This document shows, one piece after another, positions 7,183 through 14,861 of a stretch of DNA of 45,586 nt. The notes under the pieces are model-generated. The model was not told the origin of the DNA. It was given only the letters and a program-made list of their open reading frames with translations, and did not search any database. The DNA is taken from assembly GCA_017451915.1 (NCBI GenBank), contig JAFTNJ010000018.1:1-45586 (forward strand). Reading direction: 5' to 3'. Source of the DNA: Clostridia bacterium. GTDB lineage: Bacteria > Bacillota > Clostridia > Oscillospirales > CAG-272. The position numbers and the translations under genes were made by a program. Each line of letters begins with the position of its first letter. Within the stretch, counting starts at the first letter, position 1.

Positions 7183-8484
7183 ATGAAAACACTGCTGAAA
7201 AAAAAGCTCTTTTGGGTACGGCTCCTGCTTTGCCTGCTCATTCTATTCAATCTGACGGCAATTTACCATTTTTCCTCTCAAAACGGAACCGTTTCCGCCA
7301 ACACCAGCGAAAAGGTCACGGAAGCGATGGCACAGGTCGTCATAAAGGATCTCTCACAAAAAACCCCGAGCGATCGGAGTTCCATGATCAACTGGATCGA
7401 AAACTCGGTTCGAAAGCTGGCGCACATGGTGGAATTTGGCAGCCTTGCCGTTCTCCTTTGCCTCCTGCTTCTGACCTGGAATGGACGCATTTGGCCGAAA
7501 GGCCTGCTCTCTTTGGGCATCACCGCTCTGGTCGCCGTCCTTGACGAATGGCACCAGGAACGGGTGAGCGGCCGCAGCGCCAAGCTGATTGACGTGGGTT
7601 ATGACCTTTTGGGAGCGATCCTGGGATGCGCCCTGCTGTTCTTACTCCTCCTTCTCATTCGCCACATGAAACAAAAGAAATTACGCCTGAAAACCACCTA
7701 CTATTCCTTATCCGCTCCCGCTTTTCCGGAGCTGCGTCTGCGCCTTGCCCTGGTGTCCGATCTTCACGGAACAGGCTTTGACGAGGCGTTGGAGCTCCTG
7801 GAGAAGGAAGCCCCCGATAATATTCTCATTCCCGGGGACGTGATGGAGGATAAGGAGCTGCTGGATCCCGAGGCTCCCGGCTATACCTTCCTGAAACGGT
7901 GCGCCGCACTGGCCCCCACCTATTACTCCCCCGGCAATCATGAAATTGGCTGCTACCACAAGGGCAACCCTTGGCGACACCCGGTTCCCAATCCCCTGCC
8001 TGCCGAGGTAAAGGCGCGCATTGCCGCCACCGGTGTGACCCTGTTGGATAACGACTGCGTCCTGCGGGAGGGTCTCTGCTTTTGCGGTCTGACCTCGGGG
8101 ATCGATCGGGAAAAGAATATTCCCAACCAAGCCGCCCTGGAGCGCTTTGCCAAAGCTCCCGGGTTCCGCATCCTGCTCTGCCATCACCCCGAGTATTTCG
8201 TTCCCTATATTCAAAAAACCGGGATCGAGCTGACGGTTTGCGGTCACGCCCACGGCGGACAATGGCGGTTCTTTGGCCGCGGCGTTTACGCCCCGGGCCA
8301 GGGCATCCTCCCCAAATACACCTCCGGCGTGCTGGACGGACGCTGTGTAATCAGCCGCGGCATCGGCAATCACACCATCTATCCCCGCATTTTCAACGCT
8401 CCCGAGCTGGTGATGATCTGTTTTGGCGATGCCGCCGAGGATCTTTCCATATCCCCCAAAAAGAAATCAAAAAAAAGGAGATAA
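7183..8484 (+). CDS. VanZ-like membrane domain fused to a metallophosphoesterase
   Basis: A single 433-residue reading frame with two parts. Residues 1-165 look like the VanZ family: four hydrophobic segments, FSSQNG after the first, RKLAHMVEFGSLAVLLCLLL, and DEWHQERVSGRSAKLIDVGYD before the last helix. Residues 175-420 are a calcineurin-like phosphoesterase of the YaeI/YkuE type, with the metal motifs SDLHG (Asp193, His195), IPGDVMED, SPGNHE, CHHPEYF and GHAHGGQW all intact. The C terminus is basic. The enzyme domain would be tethered to the membrane; lipid or undecaprenyl phosphate substrates are plausible but not shown. The stop is 5 bases before trxA. The fusion appears unusual. Confidence 0.85.
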   Translation: MKTLLKKKLFWVRLLLCLLILFNLTAIYHFSSQNGTVSANTSEKVTEAMAQVVIKDLSQKTPSDRSSMINWIENSVRKLAHMVEFGSLAVLLCLLLLTWNGRIWPKGLLSLGITALVAVLDEWHQERVSGRSAKLIDVGYDLLGAILGCALLFLLLLLIRHMKQKKLRLKTTYYSLSAPAFPELRLRLALVSDLHGTGFDEALELLEKEAPDNILIPGDVMEDKELLDPEAPGYTFLKRCAALAPTYYSPGNHEIGCYHKGNPWRHPVPNPLPAEVKARIAATGVTLLDNDCVLREGLCFCGLTSGIDREKNIPNQAALERFAKAPGFRILLCHHPEYFVPYIQKTGIELTVCGHAHGGQWRFFGRGVYAPGQGILPKYTSGVLDGRCVISRGIGNHTIYPRIFNAPELVMICFGDAAEDLSISPKKKSKKRR

Positions 8485-8489
8485 TCATC

Positions 8490-8807
8490 ATGGCAAACGA
8501 AAAAGTCATTCAGTTAACCAAGGACGCCTTTGAAGCAGAAGTATTGAAATCCGATAAGCCGGTCCTCATCGACTTTTGGGCCCCCTGGTGCGGCCCCTGC
8601 CGCCGTCTTGGCCCCGTGATCGACGAGATCGCCGAAGAAAACGACGGAATTAAGGTATGCAAGGTCAACGTAGACGAGGAGGAGGCCCTGGCCCAGCAGT
8701 TTGGGATCATGAGCATTCCCACCCTGCTGATCTTTAAGAACGGTACCCTGGCCAACCAGACCGTTGGCGTACAGGGCAAGCAGGAGATCCTGGATCTCTT
8801 GGCTTAA
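8490..8807 (+). CDS. trxA: Thioredoxin
   Basis: A 105-residue classical thioredoxin with the redox motif FWAPWCGPCRRLGPVIDEIA, the cis-proline region SIPTLLIFKNG and normal full length. It reduces protein disulfides in the cytoplasm. The start follows AAAAGGAGATAATCATC, within the last codons of the upstream phosphoesterase gene, so the two are co-transcribed. A thioredoxin reductase gene occurs about 12 kb away at 21209. Confidence 0.95.
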   Translation: MANEKVIQLTKDAFEAEVLKSDKPVLIDFWAPWCGPCRRLGPVIDEIAEENDGIKVCKVNVDEEEALAQQFGIMSIPTLLIFKNGTLANQTVGVQGKQEILDLLA

Positions 8808-8822
8808 AAATGACAATATCCA

Positions 8823-8856
8823 TTTTGGGGGAGCCTTTGCAAAGGCTCCCCCAAAA
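8823..8856. repeat. Perfect 34-base palindrome
   Basis: TTTT GGGGG AGCC TTTGCAAA GGCT CCCCC AAAA reads identically on both strands. It lies 16 bases after trxA. As RNA it forms a 13-base-pair or longer hairpin but lacks a following T run, so it is more like an intergenic repeat or transcript-end stabiliser than a full terminator. Confidence 0.8.
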
Positions 8857-8894
8857 AACATAAGTCACACAACCAAATTCCGTCCGCTTGGAGA

Positions 8895-8945
8895 GCCCAA
8901 CGATCGGCTTGCAACAACGCAAGAATACTGTTGGGCCCTCTTTTT
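8895..8945 (+). terminator. Nested hairpin followed by a T run
   Basis: Outer stem GCCCAAC (8895-8901)/GTTGGGC (8930-8936), inner stem CTTGC (8908-8912)/GCAAG (8919-8923) with loop AACAAC, symmetrical internal loops GATCGG and AATACT, then CCTCTTTTT. It probably ends the trxA transcript. The two-tier form could also be the end of a small RNA. Confidence 0.5.
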
Positions 8946-8978
8946 CTTCCATATTTCCTATAATATTTCCAAAACCCA

Positions 8979-9007
8979 TTGATTTTTTCACACAAATCCG
9001 TTATAAT
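8979..9007 (+). promoter_or_regulatory. Sigma-A promoter for the DUF1836 operon
   Basis: TTGATT (8979-8984), a 17-base spacer and TATAAT (9002-9007), leaving a leader of about 80 bases before the start at 9093. Confidence 0.8.
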
Positions 9008-9092
9008 AGTATCGTAAATCACATCAAACAGACCCAGAAACTGCAAACCATGGCCAATGTTCCTGTTTTGCAGAGAAAGGAATGGAATTACG

Positions 9093-9764
9093 ATGCCCAT
9101 AAACGATATGGAACAGCAGATCCGCCTGGCAATGCAGGACGCCGATCTGCGCCCCGAGGAGATCCCCGCCATTGACCTCTACGTAGACCAGATCACAAGC
9201 CTGGTTGCCGACCGCGCCAAGGAGGGCTCCCCCCGCTATCACGACCGACTGTTGACCAAAACCATGATCAACAACTACTCCAAGGACGGTTTGATCTCCC
9301 CCATCAAGGGAAAGAAATATACCAAGGAGCAGATCCTGCAAATGCTCCTGGTCTACTCCATGAAGAATACCCTCTCCATTGGCGAGATCAAGCGCATTCT
9401 GCAAAACGTTTACGCGCTCCCCGATTACAGCGAAAAAATGCTGGAGGACGTTTACAAGCGTTTTTTGGAGATCAAAGAGCTGGAGCGCGAAGAGGCCTTT
9501 GATATGATCACGGGCTTTGCCGATCGCTGGGAGTTTGATCCCGAAAACGACGCCGATTTTTTCACCTTCCTTTTAGGTCTTTCGGCCTGGTCCGCCTACC
9601 TGAAGTGCATTGTTCAGGAGCTGCTGGAGACAAGATACCTGGAAAAAGAGGATTTGGAAAAGGCGGTTGCCAAGCGGCAAAAAGAGGAGAAAAAAGCGGC
9701 GAAAAAGGAAAAGAACACCAAAAAAGCCGACGGCAATGACGGCGAAAGCGAGGCACAGGACTAA
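9093..9764 (+). CDS. DUF1836 family protein
   Basis: A 223-residue protein of the DUF1836 family of Firmicutes. The hallmark is a MerR-like helix-turn-helix region: KTMINNYSKDGLISPIKGKK followed by YTKEQILQMLLVYSMKNTLS and IGEIKRILQNVY. A regulatory role is likely but not established. The C terminus is a lysine-rich coiled tail (KRQKEEKKAAKKEKNTKKA). The start at 9093 (MPINDMEQQ) has AGAAAGGAATGGA upstream; an ATG at 9057 is possible but has no ribosome site. Its stop directly abuts the ATG of mrnC, so the two are co-expressed. Confidence 0.85.
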   Translation: MPINDMEQQIRLAMQDADLRPEEIPAIDLYVDQITSLVADRAKEGSPRYHDRLLTKTMINNYSKDGLISPIKGKKYTKEQILQMLLVYSMKNTLSIGEIKRILQNVYALPDYSEKMLEDVYKRFLEIKELEREEAFDMITGFADRWEFDPENDADFFTFLLGLSAWSAYLKCIVQELLETRYLEKEDLEKAVAKRQKEEKKAAKKEKNTKKADGNDGESEAQD

Positions 9765-10154
9765 ATGGACATTCGTGAGATCAGCGTCCCCGCCCTGGCC
9801 TACCTTGGGGACTGCGTGCTGGAGCTCTGCGTCAGACAGCATCTGATCGCCCGGGGGCTTTCTACCTCGGCGCACCTCAACGCCGCCGCCCTGGACTACG
9901 TCCGCGCTCCCGCCCAAGCCGAGGCCATGAAGCGTATTCTTCCCCTTTTGACCGAGGAGGAAGCGTCCTATTTCCGCCGCGGACGCAACATGGGACACTC
10001 CAACGTTCCCAAGCGGTCCACGGTCAGCGAGTACCGCGCCGCCACGGGCATGGAGACCCTCTTTGGATATCTGCACCTCACGGGGCAGAAGGAACGCATC
10101 GACACCCTGTTCCGCATGGCGTACCTTGAAGAGCCAAGCCACACCGAGGAGTAA
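9765..10154 (+). CDS. mrnC: Mini-ribonuclease III
   Basis: A 129-residue RNase III domain without a double-stranded RNA-binding domain, which defines Mini-III. This enzyme matures 23S rRNA ends in Firmicutes. Seen: PALAYLGDCVLELCVRQHL, the RNase III signature region with its acidic residue, LNAAALDYVRAPAQAEAM, RRGRNMGHSNVPKRSTVSEYR and ATGMETLFGYLHLTGQKERI, all typical. The ATG follows the previous stop directly (TAAATG), so re-initiation is likely. In many Firmicutes mrnC follows cysS; here it follows a DUF1836 gene instead. Confidence 0.92.
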   Translation: MDIREISVPALAYLGDCVLELCVRQHLIARGLSTSAHLNAAALDYVRAPAQAEAMKRILPLLTEEEASYFRRGRNMGHSNVPKRSTVSEYRAATGMETLFGYLHLTGQKERIDTLFRMAYLEEPSHTEE

Positions 10155-10157
10155 CGT

Positions 10158-10961
10158 ATGGGAAAATTTGACGGCTATTTATTACTTTCGGATTTTGACG
10201 GCACCCTGTCTCACGACGAGAAAGAGTTCCTTCCCGACGGCACCAAGATCTACAGGAAAGCCATTTCGCCGGAAAACTGCGACGCCATTCGCTACTTTCA
10301 ATCCGAGGGAGGGCTCTTTACCCTTGCCACGGGACGTCCCTTTCATTGGCTGAAGCAGTGGGACGAATTCTTCGTTCCCAACACCTATATCGTCAGCTTC
10401 AACGGAGCCTATATTTGTGACGCCGACGGAAAGGACGTGCTCTTCTCCCGTGCAATGGATCGGGATTTTCTTCAAAAGGCCGAGGAAATTTGGAAGGCCT
10501 GCCCCGATCTGGAATGGGTGCATTTTCATTCCGTTACCGAAAGCGTTATGATCAAAAAGGGCGAGCCGCTCTCGTCTGCCCGTCTGCCTGCTTCGGTTTA
10601 CAAAATGGTCTTTTACGCCCACAAGGAACAGAGCGACGACTACGCCGCTCGCATCGCCACCCTTTTGGATGACCGCTTTATTTCCATGCGCAGCTGGATC
10701 AACGGCATTGAGGTACAGATGAAGGGCGCGGGCAAGGGAGACGCCATTCCCCGCCTGAAAAAGCATTTGGGAGACCGCGCCCGCGTGGCAATTGCCGTGG
10801 GAGACTATGAAAACGACGTGGACATGATCCGCTCCGCCGACATCGGCTACGCCGTAGACAATGCCGTGCCCGTCCTCAAAGCCGTGGCTGACCGTTTCAC
10901 CGTCTCCAACCGTCAGTCCGCCATTGCAAAAATCATTGAAGAACTTGGTCGGGATTGTTGA
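10158..10961 (+). CDS. Cof-type HAD family hydrolase
   Basis: A 267-residue HAD subfamily IIB phosphatase. The nucleophile motif is LLSDFDGTLSHDE, motif II lies in TLATGRPFHWL, the lysine loop in GAGKGDAIPRLKKHLG and the metal-binding motif in AVGDYENDVDMIRSADIGYAV. Family members dephosphorylate sugar phosphates, flavin or pyridoxal phosphates; the substrate cannot be told here. The start has GAGGAG upstream and is 3 bases after mrnC. Its TGA stop lies inside the -35 box (TTGACA) of the next promoter. Confidence 0.9.
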   Translation: MGKFDGYLLLSDFDGTLSHDEKEFLPDGTKIYRKAISPENCDAIRYFQSEGGLFTLATGRPFHWLKQWDEFFVPNTYIVSFNGAYICDADGKDVLFSRAMDRDFLQKAEEIWKACPDLEWVHFHSVTESVMIKKGEPLSSARLPASVYKMVFYAHKEQSDDYAARIATLLDDRFISMRSWINGIEVQMKGAGKGDAIPRLKKHLGDRARVAIAVGDYENDVDMIRSADIGYAVDNAVPVLKAVADRFTVSNRQSAIAKIIEELGRDC

Positions 10962-10986
10962 CAGAAAAACAAAAACAAGCTATAAT
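10958..10986 (+). promoter_or_regulatory. Exact-consensus sigma-A promoter overlapping a stop codon
   Basis: TTGACA (10958-10963), 17 bases, TATAAT (10981-10986): a full match to the consensus. The TGA stop of the HAD gene is inside the -35 box. It should drive the cyclophilin gene and perhaps the operon through 16027. Confidence 0.9.
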
Positions 10987-11002
10987 ATCACAAGAAAATC
11001 GT

Positions 11003-11057
11003 CCCTCCCCGTCTCGCCAAAGCGAGACACCTCTCCCAACGAAGTCGGGTGAGAGGG
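11003..11057 (+). repeat. Two-hairpin leader repeat before the cyclophilin gene
   Basis: GTCTCGC-CAAA-GCGAGAC (7-base-pair stem, 4-base loop), then CCTCTCCC...GGGTGAGAGG with one bulge. The wording resembles the repeat at 1-45. It lies just downstream of the consensus promoter, so it would be in the mRNA leader. Confidence 0.6.
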
Positions 11058-11093
11058 CTATCATACTTCAAAAAAACAAAAAGGAGAAACACC

Positions 11094-11597
11094 ATGAAAC
11101 ACCCCAAGATTAAAATTACCGTTCGCGAATACGGCGAAATGATCGCCGAGCTCTACCCCGAAAAGGCCCCCAAGACCGTAGAGAATTTCCTGGGCCTGAT
11201 CCAAAAGGACTTCTTCAGCGGTCTGATCTTCCACCGCGTCATCAAAGGCTTTATGATCCAGGGCGGCGGCTTTAACGAGGGCTTTGAGCAGCAGCACGCC
11301 GACGCCATTCCCGGAGAATTCCTGGCCAACGGCTGTATGCTCAACGATCTGCGTCACACCCGCGGCGTCCTCTCCATGGCCCGCACCTCGGATCCCAACT
11401 CGGCGTCCTCGCAGTTCTTTATCATGCACAAGGATTCCCCTCATCTGGATGCCCAATACGCCGGCTTTGGTAAGGTGACCGAGGGTCTGGACGTGATCGA
11501 CAAGATCGCCAACGTAAAGACGGGTCGCCTGGGCTGGTTCGACGACGTTCCCAAGACTCCCGTGGTGATTGACAAAATCGAGATCATCGAAGAATAA
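11094..11597 (+). CDS. Cyclophilin-type peptidyl-prolyl isomerase
   Basis: A 167-residue single-domain cyclophilin that speeds cis-trans isomerisation at proline peptide bonds. Seen: ELYPEKAPKTVENFLGLI, FHRVIKGFMIQGGGF with the catalytic arginine in FHRV, SMARTSDPNSASSQFFIM, and the cyclosporin-pocket-like HLDAQYAGFGKVTEGLDVID. No signal peptide, so cytoplasmic. The start follows AAAGGAGAAACACC. The leader contains two hairpins from an intergenic repeat. The next gene (MoxR ATPase) begins 31 bases on. Confidence 0.93.
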   Translation: MKHPKIKITVREYGEMIAELYPEKAPKTVENFLGLIQKDFFSGLIFHRVIKGFMIQGGGFNEGFEQQHADAIPGEFLANGCMLNDLRHTRGVLSMARTSDPNSASSQFFIMHKDSPHLDAQYAGFGKVTEGLDVIDKIANVKTGRLGWFDDVPKTPVVIDKIEIIEE

Positions 11598-11628
11598 TTC
11601 TATCATTCCTACACAAGGAGGGGGCATT

Positions 11629-12597
11629 ATGCAACCAACCACCGTTCAAGCCATTCATCAAACCGTACGGGAGCGCGTCAGCCGTGTGATCGTGGGAAAG
11701 GAGCAGGTCACCGACCTTGCCGTGATCGCTCTGCTTTGCGGCGGGCATATGCTCATTGACGACGTCCCCGGCACCGGTAAAACGGTTTTGGCAAAGACCT
11801 TTGCCAACGCCCTCTCCTTAACCTTCAAACGGGTGCAATGCGTGCCCGATCTGCTCCCCTCGGATCTCTTTGGCGTCAACTTCTTTGACATGAAGCAATC
11901 CGAGTTCCGCTTCCTCCGGGGACCGGTCTTTACCAACATCCTCCTGGCCGACGAGATCAACCGCGCCATGCCCAAGACCCAATCGGGACTTTTGGAGTGC
12001 ATGGAGGAGCACCAGGTAACCGTGGAGGGAGTGTCCTACCCCTTGGAGGAACCCTTTATGGTGCTGGCTACCCAAAACCCCGTGGAAACCAAGGGAACCT
12101 TTGATCTGCCCGAGGCTCAGCTCGACCGCTTTTTGATCAAAACCTCCATGGGATACCCTTCCCATGAGGAAAACGTGGAGATCCTTTCCCGCAAGCTCTG
12201 TCCTACGCCGACCGACGGTGACGACGGTAAAGTGCTTGACGCCGCCCTGATCGGGGAGGCGCGACGGGAGCTGGCCGCGGTCTACGTGCACCCCGATCTG
12301 CTTTCCTACGCCGCCGCCATCTGCGAGGAGACCCGCAACGGTAAGGACGTGGTGCTGGGCGCAAGCCCCCGCGCCATGATCGCCCTGGTGCGCGTGGCGC
12401 AAGGCTACGCCGCTCTTGAGGGACGGGATTTCGTTCTTCCCGACGATATCAAACGCGCCGTGCGTCCCGTGCTGGCGCACCGCATCCTATTCCACAACAG
12501 CTTTTTCCATCGGGAAAACCTGGGAGAGGAGCTCCTTACAAGCATTTTGGAGCAAGTGCCCGTTCCCAGTGAGCAAATGGATTTTTCCCGCAGGTAA
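11629..12597 (+). CDS. MoxR family AAA+ ATPase
   Basis: A 322-residue AAA+ ATPase of the MoxR type. Walker A is DDVPGTGKT, Walker B is ILLADEINRAMPKTQSGLLE, and the sensor region is MVLATQNPVETKGTFDLPEA with QLDRF. The C-terminal lid contains ASPRAMIALVRVAQGYAAL. MoxR proteins act as chaperones together with DUF58/VWA-type partners, and the next two genes encode such partners. The start has AAGGAGGGGG upstream. Confidence 0.93.
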   Translation: MQPTTVQAIHQTVRERVSRVIVGKEQVTDLAVIALLCGGHMLIDDVPGTGKTVLAKTFANALSLTFKRVQCVPDLLPSDLFGVNFFDMKQSEFRFLRGPVFTNILLADEINRAMPKTQSGLLECMEEHQVTVEGVSYPLEEPFMVLATQNPVETKGTFDLPEAQLDRFLIKTSMGYPSHEENVEILSRKLCPTPTDGDDGKVLDAALIGEARRELAAVYVHPDLLSYAAAICEETRNGKDVVLGASPRAMIALVRVAQGYAALEGRDFVLPDDIKRAVRPVLAHRILFHNSFFHRENLGEELLTSILEQVPVPSEQMDFSRR

Positions 12598-12603
12598 CCC
12601 GCC

Positions 12604-13725
12604 ATGGAAGGGATCTTGCTTTTCCTTGCCGACCTGGCCTCGCGCCTGTTGACCTCCCGGTGGTTTTGGATCCTTTGCCTGCTTTTGTTCCTCGGATTCC
12701 TCCTTCTCACCCTCTACCGCCGAGCCAAGCTGGCGGCTCTGGAGAAGGTCTCCTACACCCGCGCCTTCTCGACCGACGGCATTTTTGTTGGCGAGGAGCT
12801 GGAGCTGCGGGAGTCGATCCGCAACCCCTCCTGGTTTCCTCTCTTTGGGGTGCGGGTGGAGTTCTTCATGCCCTCGGGCGTGACCGTGGACGGCATTGTT
12901 TGCAAGGAATACCAAAAGCTGACCAGCGTGTTTCACATTCCCCCCTTCTCTACGGTGCAAAAGGCGCACGTCCTGCGCGCCGACCGAAGGGATCATTACC
13001 GTTTGTACAACGCTACCATCGAGTACCGAAAAAACGAGTTTTTATTCTCGGTGCCCCTGGACTTTTACGCCTACCCCGACCGCTACGATGCCGACGCCGC
13101 GCTGGCCCCCGACATCTACCACGCGGGGAACACTATTTCCCATCGCAAATACCTGGAGGATCCCTTTTTCCTCTCGGGCATTCGCCCCTATCAATCGGGA
13201 GATCCCATGCGTGCCATCAATTTCAAGGCCTCGGTGCGCTCCTTTTCGGGCGGCGTGCGGCAGCTGATGTGCAACAACTACGATTCCTCCCGCAAATACG
13301 ACTCCATGATCTTTTTGGATCTCACCGCCTATCCCGAGGCCGTGTTTGACGGCACCGACCAGATCGAGCAGGGTCTGCGTGCCGCCTGCTTCCTCTTTTG
13401 TGAGGCGGTCACCAACGGCGGACGGGTGGGCTTTGCCTCCAACTGTTGCGTGGGGGACGCCCATTTTGTCCATCTTCCCTGCGGCAGCGGCGACACCCAT
13501 TCCAAGCGCATCCTGGAGCACTTTGCCGAGATCACCGGCTTTGCCCAACGGGATTACTCCATGACGGCACTCTTGGAGCAGCTGGCTCCTTCCCTGACCG
13601 CCGGGACCGATCTCTACCTCATCACCCCCTTCGTCAGCAGCAAAATGGCCCGTTTGCTCCACGCCCTGGAGCGCGCGGGGCGCAACGTTTGCATCATTGA
13701 GCTAAAAGGAAGGAGGATCGCATGA
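12604..13725 (+). CDS. DUF58 domain membrane protein
   Basis: A 373-residue protein. One or two transmembrane helices at about residues 17-38 (SRWFWILCLLLFLGFLLLTL) are followed by a beta-rich region (ELELRESIRNPSWFPLFGVR) and the DUF58 signature GIRPYQSGDPMRAINFKASV near residue 197. A von Willebrand-A-like segment follows (YDSMIFLDLTAYPE). In family members this part partners the MoxR ATPase. The ribosome site is weak (CAGGTAACCC). The gene is 6 bases after moxR, and its end overlaps the next start (ATGA), so coupling is tight. Confidence 0.9.
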   Translation: MEGILLFLADLASRLLTSRWFWILCLLLFLGFLLLTLYRRAKLAALEKVSYTRAFSTDGIFVGEELELRESIRNPSWFPLFGVRVEFFMPSGVTVDGIVCKEYQKLTSVFHIPPFSTVQKAHVLRADRRDHYRLYNATIEYRKNEFLFSVPLDFYAYPDRYDADAALAPDIYHAGNTISHRKYLEDPFFLSGIRPYQSGDPMRAINFKASVRSFSGGVRQLMCNNYDSSRKYDSMIFLDLTAYPEAVFDGTDQIEQGLRAACFLFCEAVTNGGRVGFASNCCVGDAHFVHLPCGSGDTHSKRILEHFAEITGFAQRDYSMTALLEQLAPSLTAGTDLYLITPFVSSKMARLLHALERAGRNVCIIELKGRRIA

Positions 13726-14348
13726 GAAACCTTCTATCCCGTTTTCGCTACGAGCTTTGCGCTCTGCTGTTGGCGGCAGGTCTTGGACAGATCGTGATCT
13801 ATTGGAGGGTCCGACAGCCCGCCGATCCCCGCGTACGCGCGTTGCTCATCGTTCTTGGCGGCCTCGGCGCCGTTCTGCTCTTGGTTACCCTCCGCAAGCT
13901 CTGGCGTACCAAATGGCGCCGCGCAATCCTCTCGGGTGCCCGTACCCTGCTCGCCAAGGCCTCCCGATTCATGCTTAAGCTCCTGGACAAGTGGAATCTG
14001 ACCGGACGCGGAAAGCAGGTCCTCCGAGGCAAAACCACCGTATCCTTTGATTTCTCGGTGGCGGACATCGCCCCCAAAAAGCGTCCAAAACCAAAGAAGT
14101 GGAAGCATCTTCGCACCAATCGGGAAAAGATGGGCTATCTCTACCGTCATATGCTGACGGCGCGCATCAAATCCGGTATGACCGTTCATTCCTGCGATAC
14201 CCCCGCCGAGCTGAAGGAAAAGGCCGAAAACGCTCCCCACGAGGAAGCACTGTTCGACCTCTACCTGGACACCCGCTACGACGAGCGCACCGACAACATT
14301 CCCGACGACACCATCGACCATCTGAAGGACGCCTTTGCCATTAAATAA
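13722..14348 (+). CDS. Membrane protein with DUF4129-like C-terminal domain
   Basis: A 208-residue protein. Two transmembrane helices span about residues 10-30 and 41-60 (ALLIVLGGLGAVLLLVTL). A basic juxtamembrane segment follows. The C-terminal domain (REKMGYLYRHMLTARIKSGM, CDTPAELKEKAENAPHEEAL) matches the DUF4129 pattern found at the end of transglutaminase-like proteins in MoxR-DUF58 operons. The transglutaminase part itself is missing here. The start has AAGGAGG and overlaps the DUF58 stop by four bases. Confidence 0.75.
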   Translation: MRNLLSRFRYELCALLLAAGLGQIVIYWRVRQPADPRVRALLIVLGGLGAVLLLVTLRKLWRTKWRRAILSGARTLLAKASRFMLKLLDKWNLTGRGKQVLRGKTTVSFDFSVADIAPKKRPKPKKWKHLRTNREKMGYLYRHMLTARIKSGMTVHSCDTPAELKEKAENAPHEEALFDLYLDTRYDERTDNIPDDTIDHLKDAFAIK

Positions 14349-14378
14349 AATCCAATCCTCAATCAGAAAGGAACCCCC

Positions 14379-14861
14379 ATGAATACCAAACTGTTAAAAC
14401 TCATCAGCAAGGATTCTCGCCTCAGCCACCAAACCATGGCCACCATGCTGGGAATCTCCGAAGAAGAAGTAAAAACCGAGCTCGCCCAAATGGAGCGGGA
14501 CGGCATTATTCGCGGCTACAAGGCCGTGATCGACTGGGATAAGCTGGACAGCGCCTACGTTTCGGCCATCATTGAGCTTAAGGTTACCCCCAAGGCCGGC
14601 CTGGGCTTTGAGGACGTTGCCGCCAAGGTAATGAAGTACCCCGAGGTGGAATCGGTCTACCTGATGTCGGGTGTGTACGACCTGAACGTGGTGGTGAAGG
14701 GCAAAACCTTCCAGGAGGTTGCTAAATTCGTTGCCAAGGAGCTGGCCACCATCGACTCGGTGACCTCCACCGCCACCCACTTCGTCCTGCGCCGCTACAA
14801 GGAGCTGGACGTGGAGCTGCTGGGCTCCGGAAAAGATGAGAGAGGCAGTTACCTGTTGTGA
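14379..14861 (+). CDS. Lrp/AsnC family transcription regulator
   Basis: A 160-residue regulator with an N-terminal winged helix (LLKLISKDSRLSHQTMATML, GISEEEVKTELAQMERDGII) and a C-terminal RAM/ACT-like ligand domain (AAKVMKYPEVESVYLMSGVY, DLNVVVKGKTFQEVAKFVAK). Such proteins sense amino acids and regulate their metabolism. The start has AGAAAGGAACCCCC. It overlaps the following aminotransferase gene (TGATG), an arrangement that suggests it controls its own operon in response to the aminotransferase product or substrate. Confidence 0.92.
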   Translation: MNTKLLKLISKDSRLSHQTMATMLGISEEEVKTELAQMERDGIIRGYKAVIDWDKLDSAYVSAIIELKVTPKAGLGFEDVAAKVMKYPEVESVYLMSGVYDLNVVVKGKTFQEVAKFVAKELATIDSVTSTATHFVLRRYKELDVELLGSGKDERGSYLL

